DNA from: Pelagibius sp050043265
Lineage (GTDB): Bacteria > Pseudomonadota > Alphaproteobacteria > Kiloniellales > Kiloniellaceae
NCBI GenBank assembly: GCA_050043265.1
Contig: JBHJIR010000004.1
Coordinates: 69,657 to 133,656 of the forward strand
Direction of reading: 5' to 3'
DNA: 64,000 nt
Shown here: positions 47,037 through 56,353 of the stretch, one piece after another
Numbering within the stretch: the stretch's first letter is position 1
Layout: every line of letters starts with the position of its first letter
The notes under the pieces: generated by a model
Told to the model about the DNA's origin: nothing
The model's database searches: none
The model's input: only the letters and a program-made list of their open reading frames with translations
Translations under genes and position numbers: made by a program

Positions 47037-47810
47037 TCAAATCGACATGGCCTGACCGCCGTTGACGTCCAGGGTCGCGCCATTGACGAAGCCGGCCTCC
47101 TCCGAGGCGAGGTAGGCGATCGCCGCGGCGATATCCTCGCCCCGGCCGTGGCGGCGCACCGGGATGCCCTCCAGCACCCGCTGGCGCTCCTCGGCGCTCT
47201 GCCGCTCGGCCAGCAGCCGCGCGACCCGAGGCGTCACCACCGCGCCCGGACAGACCGAATTGCAGGTGATGCCCTCCGGTCCGAATTCCTGGGCGATCTG
47301 CAGGGTGAAAGCCTGCATGGCACCCTTCGAAGCCACGTAGTTGGCGCCGGCAAAGAGGCTGCCGAAACGCCCGGCCTAGGAGCCCATGTTGATGACGCGG
47401 CCATAGCCGCGCGCCACCATGCCCGGCAACACCGCCCGCGTGGTGCGCACACAGGCGGTGACGTTGACCGCCATCACCCGTTCCCAGTCGGCATCGCTCT
47501 GTTCCAGGAACTTGAACGGCGTGTGCAGCGAACCGCCGATGTTGTTGACCAGCACGTCGATGCCGCCGAAGTCCGCCTCCAGGTCGCGGGCCGCCGCGGC
47601 GATCGCCATGCCGTCCTGCATGTCGACCACCTGGGTGCCGATGGCGAGATCTTCCTGGGCGGCCTCCGCGGCGGCTTCCTCGAGAAGCGCGCCGTCGCGG
47701 TCCCACAGCGCCACGCTGGCGCCCTCGCGCGCCAGGCGGAAGGCGACGCCGCGGCCGAGGCCGCTGCCCGCCGCCGTCACCAGCGCCCGGCGTCCCTCAA
47801 AGCGGCGCAT
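47037..47810 (-). pseudogene. SDR oxidoreductase interrupted by one amber codon
   Basis: Reading through the TAG at 47376-47378 gives one complete short-chain dehydrogenase of ~257 residues. It has the cofactor motif TAAGSGLGRGVAFRLA, NNIGG, catalytic Ser region GS, YxxxK in YVASKGA and the C-terminal LDVNGGQAMSI. The stop falls between VINMGS and AGRFGSL. No shift of frame or other lesion is visible, so this is a recent loss, a sequencing error or a read-through codon. The gene overlaps the TPP-enzyme 3' end by 14 bp. Confidence 0.8.
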
Positions 47811-49488
47811 AATCGCAGGCCTCGTGGTGACTGGCCTCGGGGTCGACCTTGGCGTCGATCACCACCGGCACGTCCATGCTGTGCGCCTCCTCCAGCGCGT
47901 CGCGCAGTTCGTCGGGATGGCTGACCCGCATGCCGTGCCCGCCCATGGCGGTGGCCATGCCGGCGAAGTCCACTTCGCCGAATTCGACGGCGATCTGCTT
48001 GTCGCCAAGATTGTCGCGCACCATGCCGAGGCCGGAGTTGTTGGACACCAGGAAGACCACCGGCGCCTTCTGCTGCACGCAGGTGGCGATCACCTGCAGG
48101 GTCATCATGAAACCGCCGTCGCCGGCCAGGCAGGTGACGCGCTTGTCGCGGTGGACCAGCTTGCAGGCCGCCGCGGCCGGCGGCCCCCAGCCCATGATGC
48201 CGGTGCCACCGGGCACCAGCAGGCGCCCGCGATGGGGCATGCGCAGGCCGAAGGTCGTCCAGATGCGATTGGCGCCGGCATCCAGCGCCAGGTAGTCGTC
48301 CGGGGTCAGGAAACCCTGCAGGCTGCGCACCAGGTCGGCGTGATGCAGATAGCCCTGACGCGCCGAGACCTGCGGCAGCACGCCGTAGCCGGTTTCCTGT
48401 TGCACGGCGGCGACGGCCTTCAGGCGCGGACCGCGGCGTTCCGCCGACAGGCCGATCTCGGTCAGCAGGTCGATGACATCGCGCACGTCGGCGGTGATGG
48501 CCAGATCGACCGGATAGACCCAGCCGGCGTTGCGCGCATCGATGTCGACCTGCACCAGGGTCTGCTCGCCCGGGCGCACCATCGCCGGGTCGCGGAAGCG
48601 GGTGTAGTCCGGCCCCATGCTGGCGCCCAGCATGATAACCAGGTCGGCGCGCGCCACTGCGACGTTGGCGCAGCGGTGGCCCCAGTTGCCGAGCATGCCG
48701 ACGGAGACCGCCTGGGTTTCCTCGATGACGCCCTTGGCGTTGTAGCTGGTCGCCACCGCGATGCCGGCGCGGTCGGCGAGCGTTTCCAGCGCCGCGCCGC
48801 TGCCCGACTGCAGCACGCCGTTGCCGGCCACGATGACCGGGCGCTCGGCGGCATCGATCAGGCGGGCCAGTTCGGCGACCGCCTCCGGGTCCGGCTTGGA
48901 CGGGCGGTGGTTCAGGTAGCCGGCGCTGCCGTACAGCCGCGGCGAGGAATCCTCACCCATCTCCTGGCGGATGATCGAGGTTTTCATGACCACTGCGGCC
49001 GGCCCGCGCCGCGGCAGGCTGGCGTGCTTCACCGCCATCTGCACGCCGTAGACCGCCTCTTCCGGCGTGTTGGCGTAGGTCGAATACTTGGTGATCGGCT
49101 TCAGGCTGGCCATGGCGTCGGCACCGCCGTAGTCGCCGGTCATGGTCTGGTAGACGCCCATCTGGCCGTAGCCGCCGTAGTCGGAGGTTTCGGTGAGCAC
49201 CACCATGGGCGAGCCGGAAAAGTGCGCCTCCAGGATGCCGGCGGCGCCGACCGTGGTCAGCCATGGCCCCTGCCCCATCAGCACGGCGGGCTTGCCGGTC
49301 AGCCGTCCGGTGGTCTGCGCCATGATCGAGGCGATCCATTCCGAGCGCGTCAGCACGACGTCCAGTTCGTCGCGGCGTTCGTAGAACGCCGGCAGCGACC
49401 AGGTGACCCCCAGCCCGGGCAGTGTGAAGGCGCGGGTGATGCCCGCATCGATCAGCGTGTCGACGACACGCTCGCTCGTCTTGACCAT
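47797..49488 (-). CDS. Thiamine-pyrophosphate-dependent enzyme (acetolactate-synthase-like)
   Basis: A 563-residue enzyme of the three-domain TPP family. Catalytic Glu50 lies in TRSEWIASIMAQ, and the TPP-Mg motif starts GDGGFMMTLQ and ends with NN. The family covers acetolactate synthase, sulfoacetaldehyde acetyltransferase, 2-hydroxyacyl-CoA lyase and benzoylformate decarboxylase; the sequence does not settle which. ATG 49488 is chosen because the upstream extension to 49596 is not protein-like. It lies between a phytanoyl-CoA-dioxygenase-family gene and an SDR gene. Confidence 0.85.
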   Translation of the reverse strand: MVKTSERVVDTLIDAGITRAFTLPGLGVTWSLPAFYERRDELDVVLTRSEWIASIMAQTTGRLTGKPAVLMGQGPWLTTVGAAGILEAHFSGSPMVVLTETSDYGGYGQMGVYQTMTGDYGGADAMASLKPITKYSTYANTPEEAVYGVQMAVKHASLPRRGPAAVVMKTSIIRQEMGEDSSPRLYGSAGYLNHRPSKPDPEAVAELARLIDAAERPVIVAGNGVLQSGSGAALETLADRAGIAVATSYNAKGVIEETQAVSVGMLGNWGHRCANVAVARADLVIMLGASMGPDYTRFRDPAMVRPGEQTLVQVDIDARNAGWVYPVDLAITADVRDVIDLLTEIGLSAERRGPRLKAVAAVQQETGYGVLPQVSARQGYLHHADLVRSLQGFLTPDDYLALDAGANRIWTTFGLRMPHRGRLLVPGGTGIMGWGPPAAAACKLVHRDKRVTCLAGDGGFMMTLQVIATCVQQKAPVVFLVSNNSGLGMVRDNLGDKQIAVEFGEVDFAGMATAMGGHGMRVSHPDELRDALEEAHSMDVPVVIDAKVDPEASHHEACDYAPL

Positions 49489-49558
49489 GTGATAACCGTT
49501 TCTTTTCTCTAAGGAACAAACGTTGAGTGGATAGGGAAGCCGGCGCCGGGCCGATGGG

Positions 49559-50371
49559 TCAGCCGCCTTTGTCGACCTGGAAATCGTTGCCGGCACGGTC
49601 CTGGCCGCGCAGCAGCCACAGCGGGCGCTTGGCGTAGTTCATCGTCGGCGACACCTTGGCGGCATAGACCGTCGCCGGATGGTCGGGACGGCGGTCGTAC
49701 AGCGCATCGCCCGGCATGTAGCGGATCGCATAGTCGGCGCGCCGCTTGCCGGAGGTATTCGGGTTGGAGCCATGGATCACGTAGACGTCGTGCAGCGAGA
49801 CCTGGCCGGGCTCCAGCACGCAGTCCGCCGCGCGGCTTTCGTCCAGGTCGACGATCTCCTGCTTGATCGCGTAGTCGTCGCGCAACTGTACCGCGTGTTC
49901 CTGCAGTGCGTGCGCCTTGTGCGAGCCGGGCACGTAGCGCATGCAGCCGTTCTCCGGCGTCGAGCCGTCGATGGCGATGCGCAGGGTGACGGTCTTCAGC
50001 GGCGTAATCGGCCAGTACTGGCCGTCCTGGTGCCAGGGCACCGCCTTGCCGGCGCCGCCGGGCTTGGCGAACAGCATGCTGCCCCACAGGATGATGTCGG
50101 GCCCGATGACGTCTTCGACCATGTCGAGCAGTTCGGGGAATCGGCAGAAGTCGAGGAATTCCTCGGTGCCGAGGATCTGCGCCGACTGGCCCCAGGGATT
50201 GTGCGGGCCGGAGAGCTGCTCCGGGGGCACGTGCGGATGCCGCTCGATCAGGTCGTCGACCGCCTGGCGCATGCGGCCGAGTACCGATTCCGGCAGCCTG
50301 TAGTCGGGGATAACCAGCCCTTCCTCGCGGTATTGCTCGATCTCAGCCGAGCTCAGGCGCTTGCCCGCCAT
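49559..50371 (-). CDS. Phytanoyl-CoA dioxygenase family protein
   Basis: A 270-residue Fe(II)/2-oxoglutarate dioxygenase. The iron triad is visible as His114-x-Asp116 (VPWHQDGQYWP) and His200 (VIHGSNPN), with a 2-oxoglutarate Arg in the following YAIRYMPGD region. Members hydroxylate varied small molecules or CoA esters. First gene of a minus-strand operon with the TPP enzyme and SDR, behind twin operators. Confidence 0.88.
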   Translation of the reverse strand: MAGKRLSSAEIEQYREEGLVIPDYRLPESVLGRMRQAVDDLIERHPHVPPEQLSGPHNPWGQSAQILGTEEFLDFCRFPELLDMVEDVIGPDIILWGSMLFAKPGGAGKAVPWHQDGQYWPITPLKTVTLRIAIDGSTPENGCMRYVPGSHKAHALQEHAVQLRDDYAIKQEIVDLDESRAADCVLEPGQVSLHDVYVIHGSNPNTSGKRRADYAIRYMPGDALYDRRPDHPATVYAAKVSPTMNYAKRPLWLLRGQDRAGNDFQVDKGG

Positions 50372-50422
50372 GGTTCGTTTCCTCCGGGGTTTTTTGTTTT
50401 CGTTGGCCAGATCGTGTCATTT

Positions 50423-50439
50423 TTGAAATTCAATTTCAA
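50423..50439. promoter_or_regulatory. IclR-like operator, copy 1
   Basis: TTGAAATTCAATTTCAA, a perfect 8-bp-arm palindrome with one central base. It resembles the E. coli IclR consensus TGGAAATNATTTCCA. Located between the dioxygenase start (50371) and the TctC start (50604). Confidence 0.65.
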
Positions 50440-50457
50440 TATCTGACATTATCGAAA

Positions 50458-50474
50458 TTGAAATTCACTTTCAG
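50458..50474. promoter_or_regulatory. IclR-like operator, copy 2
   Basis: TTGAAATTCACTTTCAG, matching copy 1 in 15 of 17 bases and lying exactly 35 bp away. Related half-sites (GAAATTG) occur in between. Paired spacing suggests cooperative binding and control of both divergent operons. Confidence 0.6.
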
Positions 50475-50603
50475 AAATGTGATAGTCTGGCCCTAGCATG
50501 CCGGACGGCCGGGCAGATCCGACCCTCGCGAATGCCAATAAAAGGCACTGGGCAATACCGACACTGTCCCGGCCGAAGAAAACGACACAATTGGGAGGAA
50601 TAC

Positions 50604-51569
50604 ATGAGTTTCAAGAATCTCGTCGCCGCAGCCGTCGGCGGCCTTGCCGCGCTTGGCCTGGTCCAGGTGACGATCCAGTCGGCCGCCGCCTTTCCTGACC
50701 GGCCGGTGACGATGGTGGTTCCCTTCAGCGCCGGCGGCGGCACCGACATCACCGCGCGCACGCTGGCCGGACCGATGGCCGAGGCCCTGGGCAGCGAACT
50801 GCTGGTGAAGAACACCGACGGCGCCGGCGGCACCATCGGCACTGCCGAGGTCGCCGCGGCCCGTGCCGACGGCTACACCATCGGCATGATGCCGGTCGGC
50901 CCGATGACCACGCAGCCGCACCTGCGCAAGCTGCCGTATTCACCGGAGTCCTTTGACTACGTCTGCCTCGCCTACTCCGCGCCGTCGTCGATCGTGGTGC
51001 GCAAGGACTCGCCCTTCAACAGTCTGGCCGACATGGTCGACTATGCGAAGGCCAATCCCGGCAAGCTGAACTTCGGAGTCCAGGCGATCGGCTCCATCCC
51101 CCACGTCGCGGGCTTGGGCCTGGTCGACGCCACCGGCATCGACATGGCCTTCATCCCCTTCAAGGGCAGCGCGCCGACCTTCAAGGCCATGCTGGACGGC
51201 AGCGTCGACATGTTCGTCGCCCACATCTCCTTCCTCACCCAGAACGCCGACCAGGTGAAATCCATCGCCATGCTGTCGGACGAGCCGGTCTCGACCGCGC
51301 CGGATCTGCCGACCGCCAAGCAGCAGGGCGTGGCGTTGAACTTCCCCATCTGGGGCGGTCTGGTCGCCCCCAAGGGAATTCCCGCCGAGGCGCGCGACGC
51401 CTTGGAGTCGGCCTGCGAAAAGGGTATCAACTCGAAGGCTTTCGGCGACCGCATGGCGGATCTGCGCATGCCCGTCTCCTTCATGACGGGCAGCGACTTC
51501 CAGGCCTTCGTGCAAGCGGAGTTCGCCCGCAACGCCAAGCTGCTGGCGAAAGCCGGCTTGTCGAACTGA
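50604..51569 (+). CDS. tctC: Tripartite tricarboxylate transporter binding protein (TctC-type)
   Basis: A 321-residue periplasmic binding protein, Sec signal peptide ~residues 1-32. The Bug/TctC pattern is clear: FPDRPVTMVVPFSAGGGTDITARTLAGPMAEALG, KNTDGAGGTIGT. ATG 50604 follows GGAGGAAT; an upstream frame from 50532 has no protein-like sequence. Bug proteins bind diverse carboxylates and aromatic acids; the ligand here is unassigned. Confidence 0.93.
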   Translation: MSFKNLVAAAVGGLAALGLVQVTIQSAAAFPDRPVTMVVPFSAGGGTDITARTLAGPMAEALGSELLVKNTDGAGGTIGTAEVAAARADGYTIGMMPVGPMTTQPHLRKLPYSPESFDYVCLAYSAPSSIVVRKDSPFNSLADMVDYAKANPGKLNFGVQAIGSIPHVAGLGLVDATGIDMAFIPFKGSAPTFKAMLDGSVDMFVAHISFLTQNADQVKSIAMLSDEPVSTAPDLPTAKQQGVALNFPIWGGLVAPKGIPAEARDALESACEKGINSKAFGDRMADLRMPVSFMTGSDFQAFVQAEFARNAKLLAKAGLSN

Positions 51570-51643
51570 CCCGGCCCACCTGAGCATATGGGGAGCGGCC
51601 GGTACAACCGCCGCTCCCCTCACTCTTGGCGCGATTGAACGAT

Positions 51644-52141
51644 ATGGCCAGCAAGACCCCCCGCCTGCCGGCGAACGGCACCAGCCTTGTCGCCTGTGCT
51701 ACCCTCGCCGCTTCGATCTTCCTGCTCTGGCACACCTTCGATCCGGTCTACGATACCGCTTACGTCTCCGCGGGCCGCGGACCGGTGTTCTTTCCCCGCA
51801 TCCTGCTGATCATCATGCTGACGCTCAGCGCCGCGGTGTTCGTGCAGTCGGCGATCCGCCCGCGCGCGCCGGAGGCGGGCAACACCGCCCTCACGCGGCG
51901 CGATCTGATGTCGGTGCTGCTCGCCGCCGTGGCGACCGGGCTCTATCTCTATCTGATCTACGTTATCGGCTACCTGCTGGCCTCGATCGCGTTCAGCTTT
52001 GTCCTGCCCGCGGTCTTCGGCTACCGGCGCTGGGCGGTCACGGCGGTTTTCGCCGCGGTTTACGCGACCGCCACCTGGTACGTCTTCGAGATGGTCTTCC
52101 GCATCGTGCTGCCGAAGTCTCCCTGGTTCATCTATTTCTGA
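51644..52141 (+). CDS. tctB: Tripartite tricarboxylate transporter small permease (TctB-type)
   Basis: A 165-residue protein with four spans (CATLAASIFLLWHTF, RILLIIMLTLSAAVFVQ, VLLAAVATGLYLYLIYVIGYLLASIAFSFVLPAVFG). ATG 51644 is preferred; TTG 51626 is possible, and neither has a clear Shine-Dalgarno. Small membrane partner of TctA, encoded between TctC and TctA as is typical. Confidence 0.88.
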   Translation: MASKTPRLPANGTSLVACATLAASIFLLWHTFDPVYDTAYVSAGRGPVFFPRILLIIMLTLSAAVFVQSAIRPRAPEAGNTALTRRDLMSVLLAAVATGLYLYLIYVIGYLLASIAFSFVLPAVFGYRRWAVTAVFAAVYATATWYVFEMVFRIVLPKSPWFIYF

Positions 52142-52154
52142 AGGTTCTCTGTCG

Positions 52155-53663
52155 ATGGACGTCGCGCTTCTCGGGTTGGAACAGGTTCTCACCTGGCAGA
52201 CCATGCTGGCGGTCGTGCTGGGCACCGCCCTGGGCGTCGCCGTCGGTGTGCTTCCCGGCCTCGGCTCGGTGGTCGGCATCACCATGGTGCTGCCCTTTAC
52301 CCTGACCATGGGCCAGATGCCCGCCGTCGCGGTACTGCTGGGGATCTACTGCGGCTCGGTCTACGGCGGCTCGATCACCGCCATCGTCATCAACACACCG
52401 GGCACGCCCCAGGCGGCGGCGACCGCGCTGGACGGCTATCCCTTGGCCGCGCGCGGCGAAGCCGATCTGGCGCTGGGCTGGGCCACCACCGCCTCGCTGA
52501 TCGGCGGCCTGTTCTCCGTCCTGGTGCTGATGCTGGCGGCACCGCAGCTCGCCGCCTTCTCGCTGAACTTCACCTCGGTCGAATACTTCGCTCTCGGCGT
52601 CTTCGCCCTGATCTGCATCGCCCAGGTGTCCCAGGGCTCGATGCTGAAGGGCCTGCTGTCGGGCGCGGTGGGCATGTTCGTCGCCACCATCGGCGTCGAC
52701 CCGGTGATCGGCGACATGCGCTTTACCTTCGACAACTTCGCCCTCTCTGCCGGCATCTCGCTGATCCCCGCCATCGTCGGCCTGTTCGCCCTGTCGGAGA
52801 TGTTCGTGCGCATCGCAGAGCGCTTTGCCCCCTCCGCCAAGGTCGACTTCAAGGTCGGCTTCAAGGTGCCGCCCTTCTCGGCCTGGCGCGGGCGTCTGGT
52901 CCTGCTGCTGAAATCCTGCCTCATCGGCTCCTTCATCGGGGCGCTGCCGGGCACCGGCGCGGCAACCAGCGCCTTCATCAGCTATTCCGAGGCCAAGCGC
53001 TCCTCGCCCAACCGCGCGCGCATCGGCAAGGGCGAACCCGACGGCATCATCGCGGCGGAGAGCGCCAACAACGCCGTCACCGGCAGTGCCCTGGTGCCGA
53101 CCCTGGCGCTGGGCATTCCCGGCGATCCGGTCACCGCGGTGATGCTGGGTACGCTGATCGTCCAAGGCATCACACCGGGCCCGCGCCTGTTCACCGAGCA
53201 TCTCGATATCGTCTATGCGATCTTCTTCATCCTCATCGCCGCCAACGTCGCCATGTTCGCGGTCGGGGCCGTCGGCGCCCAGGCCTTCACCCGGGTGCTG
53301 CGCGTGCCGGAATCGCTACTGATGACCGCGGTGGTGGTGATCGCGCTGCTCGGTGCCTACGGTGTGCGCGGCAATTCTCTGGACCTGGTCATCGCCTTCG
53401 TCGCCGGCATCGTCGGCTTCGTCATGCGGCGCACCGGTTTTCCCATCGCCCCGATGGTGATCGGGATGGTGCTGTCACCGATGATCGAAAACGCGCTGCG
53501 CCAGTCGCTGATGCTGACGCGGGGCAACTTCTGGGCCTTCTTCGAACGGCCGATCACCCTGACGCTGTTCGTGGTGACCGCCGCCATCCTGCTGTGGCCG
53601 CTGCTCCGCTGGCTGCTGCGGTCGGCGAAGACCCGCAACGATGCCCAGGGGCCGCAAACATGA
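52155..53663 (+). CDS. tctA: Tripartite tricarboxylate transporter large permease (TctA-type)
   Basis: A 502-residue protein with about 12 spans and the TctA signatures GVAVGVLPGLGSVVGITMVLPFT, YGGSITAIVINTPGTPQAAATALDGYP, and GALPGTGAATSAFISYSEAKRSS. ATG 52155 follows the TctB stop by 13 bp. Completes the TctCBA importer. Confidence 0.94.
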   Translation: MDVALLGLEQVLTWQTMLAVVLGTALGVAVGVLPGLGSVVGITMVLPFTLTMGQMPAVAVLLGIYCGSVYGGSITAIVINTPGTPQAAATALDGYPLAARGEADLALGWATTASLIGGLFSVLVLMLAAPQLAAFSLNFTSVEYFALGVFALICIAQVSQGSMLKGLLSGAVGMFVATIGVDPVIGDMRFTFDNFALSAGISLIPAIVGLFALSEMFVRIAERFAPSAKVDFKVGFKVPPFSAWRGRLVLLLKSCLIGSFIGALPGTGAATSAFISYSEAKRSSPNRARIGKGEPDGIIAAESANNAVTGSALVPTLALGIPGDPVTAVMLGTLIVQGITPGPRLFTEHLDIVYAIFFILIAANVAMFAVGAVGAQAFTRVLRVPESLLMTAVVVIALLGAYGVRGNSLDLVIAFVAGIVGFVMRRTGFPIAPMVIGMVLSPMIENALRQSLMLTRGNFWAFFERPITLTLFVVTAAILLWPLLRWLLRSAKTRNDAQGPQT

Positions 53664-53688
53664 GGGCCCCAAACATAAGGATCAGCAC

Positions 53689-54672
53689 ATGAGCCCGCTG
53701 AATGAGGACAGCGGACGTCCGCTTTTGCTGACCGGCGCCTCCGGCTTCATCGGTGCCTGGATCCTGCGCCGCGCCGTGGAAGCCGGCCAGCCGGTGATCG
53801 CCTGCGACCTGGCCCGCGACGACGCAGCCATCGACCGCCGGCGCTTCACGCAGATCGCCCCCGCCCTGTCCAGCAGCGCTCTCATCACCTGGCAGGCGCT
53901 CGACGTTACCGATGCCGAAGCGGTCTCCCGGACCGTCGCCCAATACCGGCCGCGCGCCCTCATCCACCTCGCCGCCCTGCAGATTCCGGATTGCGCGCGC
54001 AACCCGCGGCTCGGCGCCCTGGTCAACATCCTCGGCCACATCAACCTGCTGGAGGCGGCGCGCGAGCAGGGTGGGCTGCCGCTGGTCTACGGCAGCTCCG
54101 CCGCGGCCAAGCCGCGCGGCCCGGCCGCCGCCCCGGCCAACCTCTACGGCGTCTACAAGAAGACCGGCGAGGAAATCTCCCGCCTGTACTGGCAGGACCA
54201 CGGCGTGCCGTCGATCGGCCTGCGCCCCTATATCGTCTACGGCATCGGGCGCGACCAGGGCGAGACCTCGGCGCTGACCCTGGCAATGCGCGCCGCCGCC
54301 CTGGGCGAGGCCTACCGCATCCCCTTCCGCGGCCGCTTCGGCCTGCAATACGCCGCCGACGTCGCCGAAGTCTTCCTGGGCTGTGCGCGGCGGCCCTTCG
54401 AGGGGGCCCTGCTGAGCGACATTTCGGAAGGGCTGGAAACGGTGGAGGAGCTGGTCGCCGCCATCGAGGCAAGCGTGCCGGAGGCGCGGATCACCGTTGG
54501 CTCGCACGAGCGCGCGGGGCCGGAGAACTTCGACGTCAGGGCGGCGCGGGATCTGCTCGGCGGCCTGCCGCGTACGCCGCTGCACGATGGCGTCGCGGCG
54601 ACCGTCGCCGCCTTCCGCCAGGCAGCGCAACGTCAGGAGAAGCAAGCGGACCAGACGGCGGAAGCGCGCTAG
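53689..54672 (+). CDS. NAD-dependent epimerase/dehydratase
   Basis: A 327-residue extended short-chain dehydrogenase: cofactor motif TGASGFIG at the N-terminus, and Tyr-x3-Lys as YGVYK. Related to UDP-sugar epimerases and to sugar-acid dehydrogenases such as D-erythronate dehydrogenase. ATG 53689 follows ATAAGG and lies 25 bp past TctA, so it is co-transcribed with the TctCBA importer and probably acts on the imported acid. Confidence 0.88.
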   Translation: MSPLNEDSGRPLLLTGASGFIGAWILRRAVEAGQPVIACDLARDDAAIDRRRFTQIAPALSSSALITWQALDVTDAEAVSRTVAQYRPRALIHLAALQIPDCARNPRLGALVNILGHINLLEAAREQGGLPLVYGSSAAAKPRGPAAAPANLYGVYKKTGEEISRLYWQDHGVPSIGLRPYIVYGIGRDQGETSALTLAMRAAALGEAYRIPFRGRFGLQYAADVAEVFLGCARRPFEGALLSDISEGLETVEELVAAIEASVPEARITVGSHERAGPENFDVRAARDLLGGLPRTPLHDGVAATVAAFRQAAQRQEKQADQTAEAR

Positions 54673-54770
54673 ACGTCGCGGCCAGCCCGTCCCGCAGACC
54701 TGCGGCGCCGCGTCGTTGGAACGCAGCGCCGCAAGGCATCATGAAGGCCTCACGCCGGAACGGCGCGCCT

Positions 54771-56342
54771 TTACAACTCGCCCTTTGCCATGGCGTTGGC
54801 GATGTGGTCGCTCTGGCGGATCGCCAGGGCGACGATCGTCAGGGTCGGGTTCTCGGAGGCGCCGGTGGTGAAGACGCTGCCGTCGGAGACGAAGAGGGTG
54901 GCGATGGCGTGGGTGCGCCCCCACTTGTTCACCACACCGTCGCGCGGATTCTCCGACATCCGGTTGGTCCCCAGATTGTGGGTCGAGGGGTAGGGCGGCG
55001 TCGGAAGCGTCCGCGTCGCGCCGACCGCATCGTATATGGCGGCCCCCTGGCGATAGGCGTGGCGGCGCATCGCCAGGTCGTTCGGGTGGTCGTCGAAATT
55101 GACGTTCGGCACCGGCAGACCGTACTGGTCCTTCACGTCGTGGTTCAGGGTGACGCGGTTGGTTTCCTGCGGCATGTCCTCACCGACCAGCCACATACCG
55201 GCCATGTTCTCGTAGGAATCCAATGCCGTAGTGAATTCGCGCCCCCAGGCGCCGGGGTCCAGGATAGCGGCCATGAACGGCAGCCCCAGGGACAGCGTCT
55301 CCATCTCGTAGCCACCGACGAAGCCGCGCGAAGGGTCGTGGCGGGCCTCGTCCTGGATGATGCCGGCCATGGTGGTACCGCGCCACATCTTCACCGGCTT
55401 GTCGAACACGCCATAGACCGAGCCGGTCATGTGCCGCATGTAGTTGCGCCCGACTTGCCCTGAAGAATTTGCAAGCCCGTCCGGGAACAGGGAACTCGCC
55501 GAGTTCAGCAGCAGACGCGGGCTCTCGAAGGAGTTGCCGGCGACGCAGACGGCGCGCGCCTTCTGGCGGTGCTGCTTGCCCTCGGCATCGGCATAGACGA
55601 CCCCCGTGACCTTGCCGGCCGCATCGTGTTCGCTCTGCAGCACATGGGCACGGTCGCGGACCTCCAGATGGCCGGTCGCCTCGCCGCGCGGGATGTCGGT
55701 GTAGGCCGCCGACCACTTGGCGCCCCATTTACAGCCCTGGAAGCAGAAGCCGGTCTGCTGGCATGACATGCGACCGTCGTAGTCGGCGGCGTTGATCGCC
55801 ATGCGGCCAGTGTGCACCTCCTTGTAGCCGAGCTTCTTGGCGCCGGCCTCAAAGACCTTGTAGTTGTTGTTGCCCGGCAACCCGGCGCGCCCGCCCGTGC
55901 GGGTCACGCCCAGCTTGGTTTCCGCCTTCTCGTACCAGGGCGCCATCTCCTCGGCATCGACCGGCCAGTCCAGCAGGTTCGCCCCCTGGACCGGGCCGTA
56001 GGTCGTCTTCGCCTTCCATTCGTGGGGCTGAATGCGCAGCGACGCGCCTGCCCAGTGGATCGTGGTACCGCCGACCGCCTTCACGATCCAGGCCGGCAGG
56101 CCGGAAAAATCCTTGGCCACCCGCCAGTCGCCGCTGGTCGTGCGCCGGTCGAGCCAGGCAAGCTGTCCGAAGCTTTCCCATTCGTCGTTGATGTAGTCTT
56201 CCGGCAGGTAGCGGCCGCCCGCTTCCAGGGCGACGACGCTGATGCCGCGTTGCGCCAGCTCGTTGGACAGGACGCCGCCGCCCGCGCCGGTGCCGATGAC
56301 AACGATGACGCTGTCGTCATTCAAGTCGAAAGGTGCGCTCAT
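54771..56342 (-). CDS. GMC-family dehydrogenase, large subunit
   Basis: A 523-residue flavoprotein of the glucose-methanol-choline family as in gluconate 2-dehydrogenase large subunits: FAD fold GTGAGGGVLSNELAQRGISVVALEAGG and C-terminal HNLGTNRMSENPRDGVVNKWGRTHAIATLFVSDGSVFTTGASENPTLTIVALAIR. The Cys-rich segment SCQQTGFCFQGC is typical of the membrane-linked group. It has no signal peptide of its own; export probably depends on the Tat-bearing small subunit. ATG 56342 is chosen over longer frames. Confidence 0.9.
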   Translation of the reverse strand: MSAPFDLNDDSVIVVIGTGAGGGVLSNELAQRGISVVALEAGGRYLPEDYINDEWESFGQLAWLDRRTTSGDWRVAKDFSGLPAWIVKAVGGTTIHWAGASLRIQPHEWKAKTTYGPVQGANLLDWPVDAEEMAPWYEKAETKLGVTRTGGRAGLPGNNNYKVFEAGAKKLGYKEVHTGRMAINAADYDGRMSCQQTGFCFQGCKWGAKWSAAYTDIPRGEATGHLEVRDRAHVLQSEHDAAGKVTGVVYADAEGKQHRQKARAVCVAGNSFESPRLLLNSASSLFPDGLANSSGQVGRNYMRHMTGSVYGVFDKPVKMWRGTTMAGIIQDEARHDPSRGFVGGYEMETLSLGLPFMAAILDPGAWGREFTTALDSYENMAGMWLVGEDMPQETNRVTLNHDVKDQYGLPVPNVNFDDHPNDLAMRRHAYRQGAAIYDAVGATRTLPTPPYPSTHNLGTNRMSENPRDGVVNKWGRTHAIATLFVSDGSVFTTGASENPTLTIVALAIRQSDHIANAMAKGEL

Positions 56343-56353
56343 CGATCGTCTCC

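Noticed and set aside
47419..49512. A 697-codon frame antisense to the TPP enzyme
   Set aside because: Low-complexity shadow; the minus strand has all TPP-enzyme motifs.
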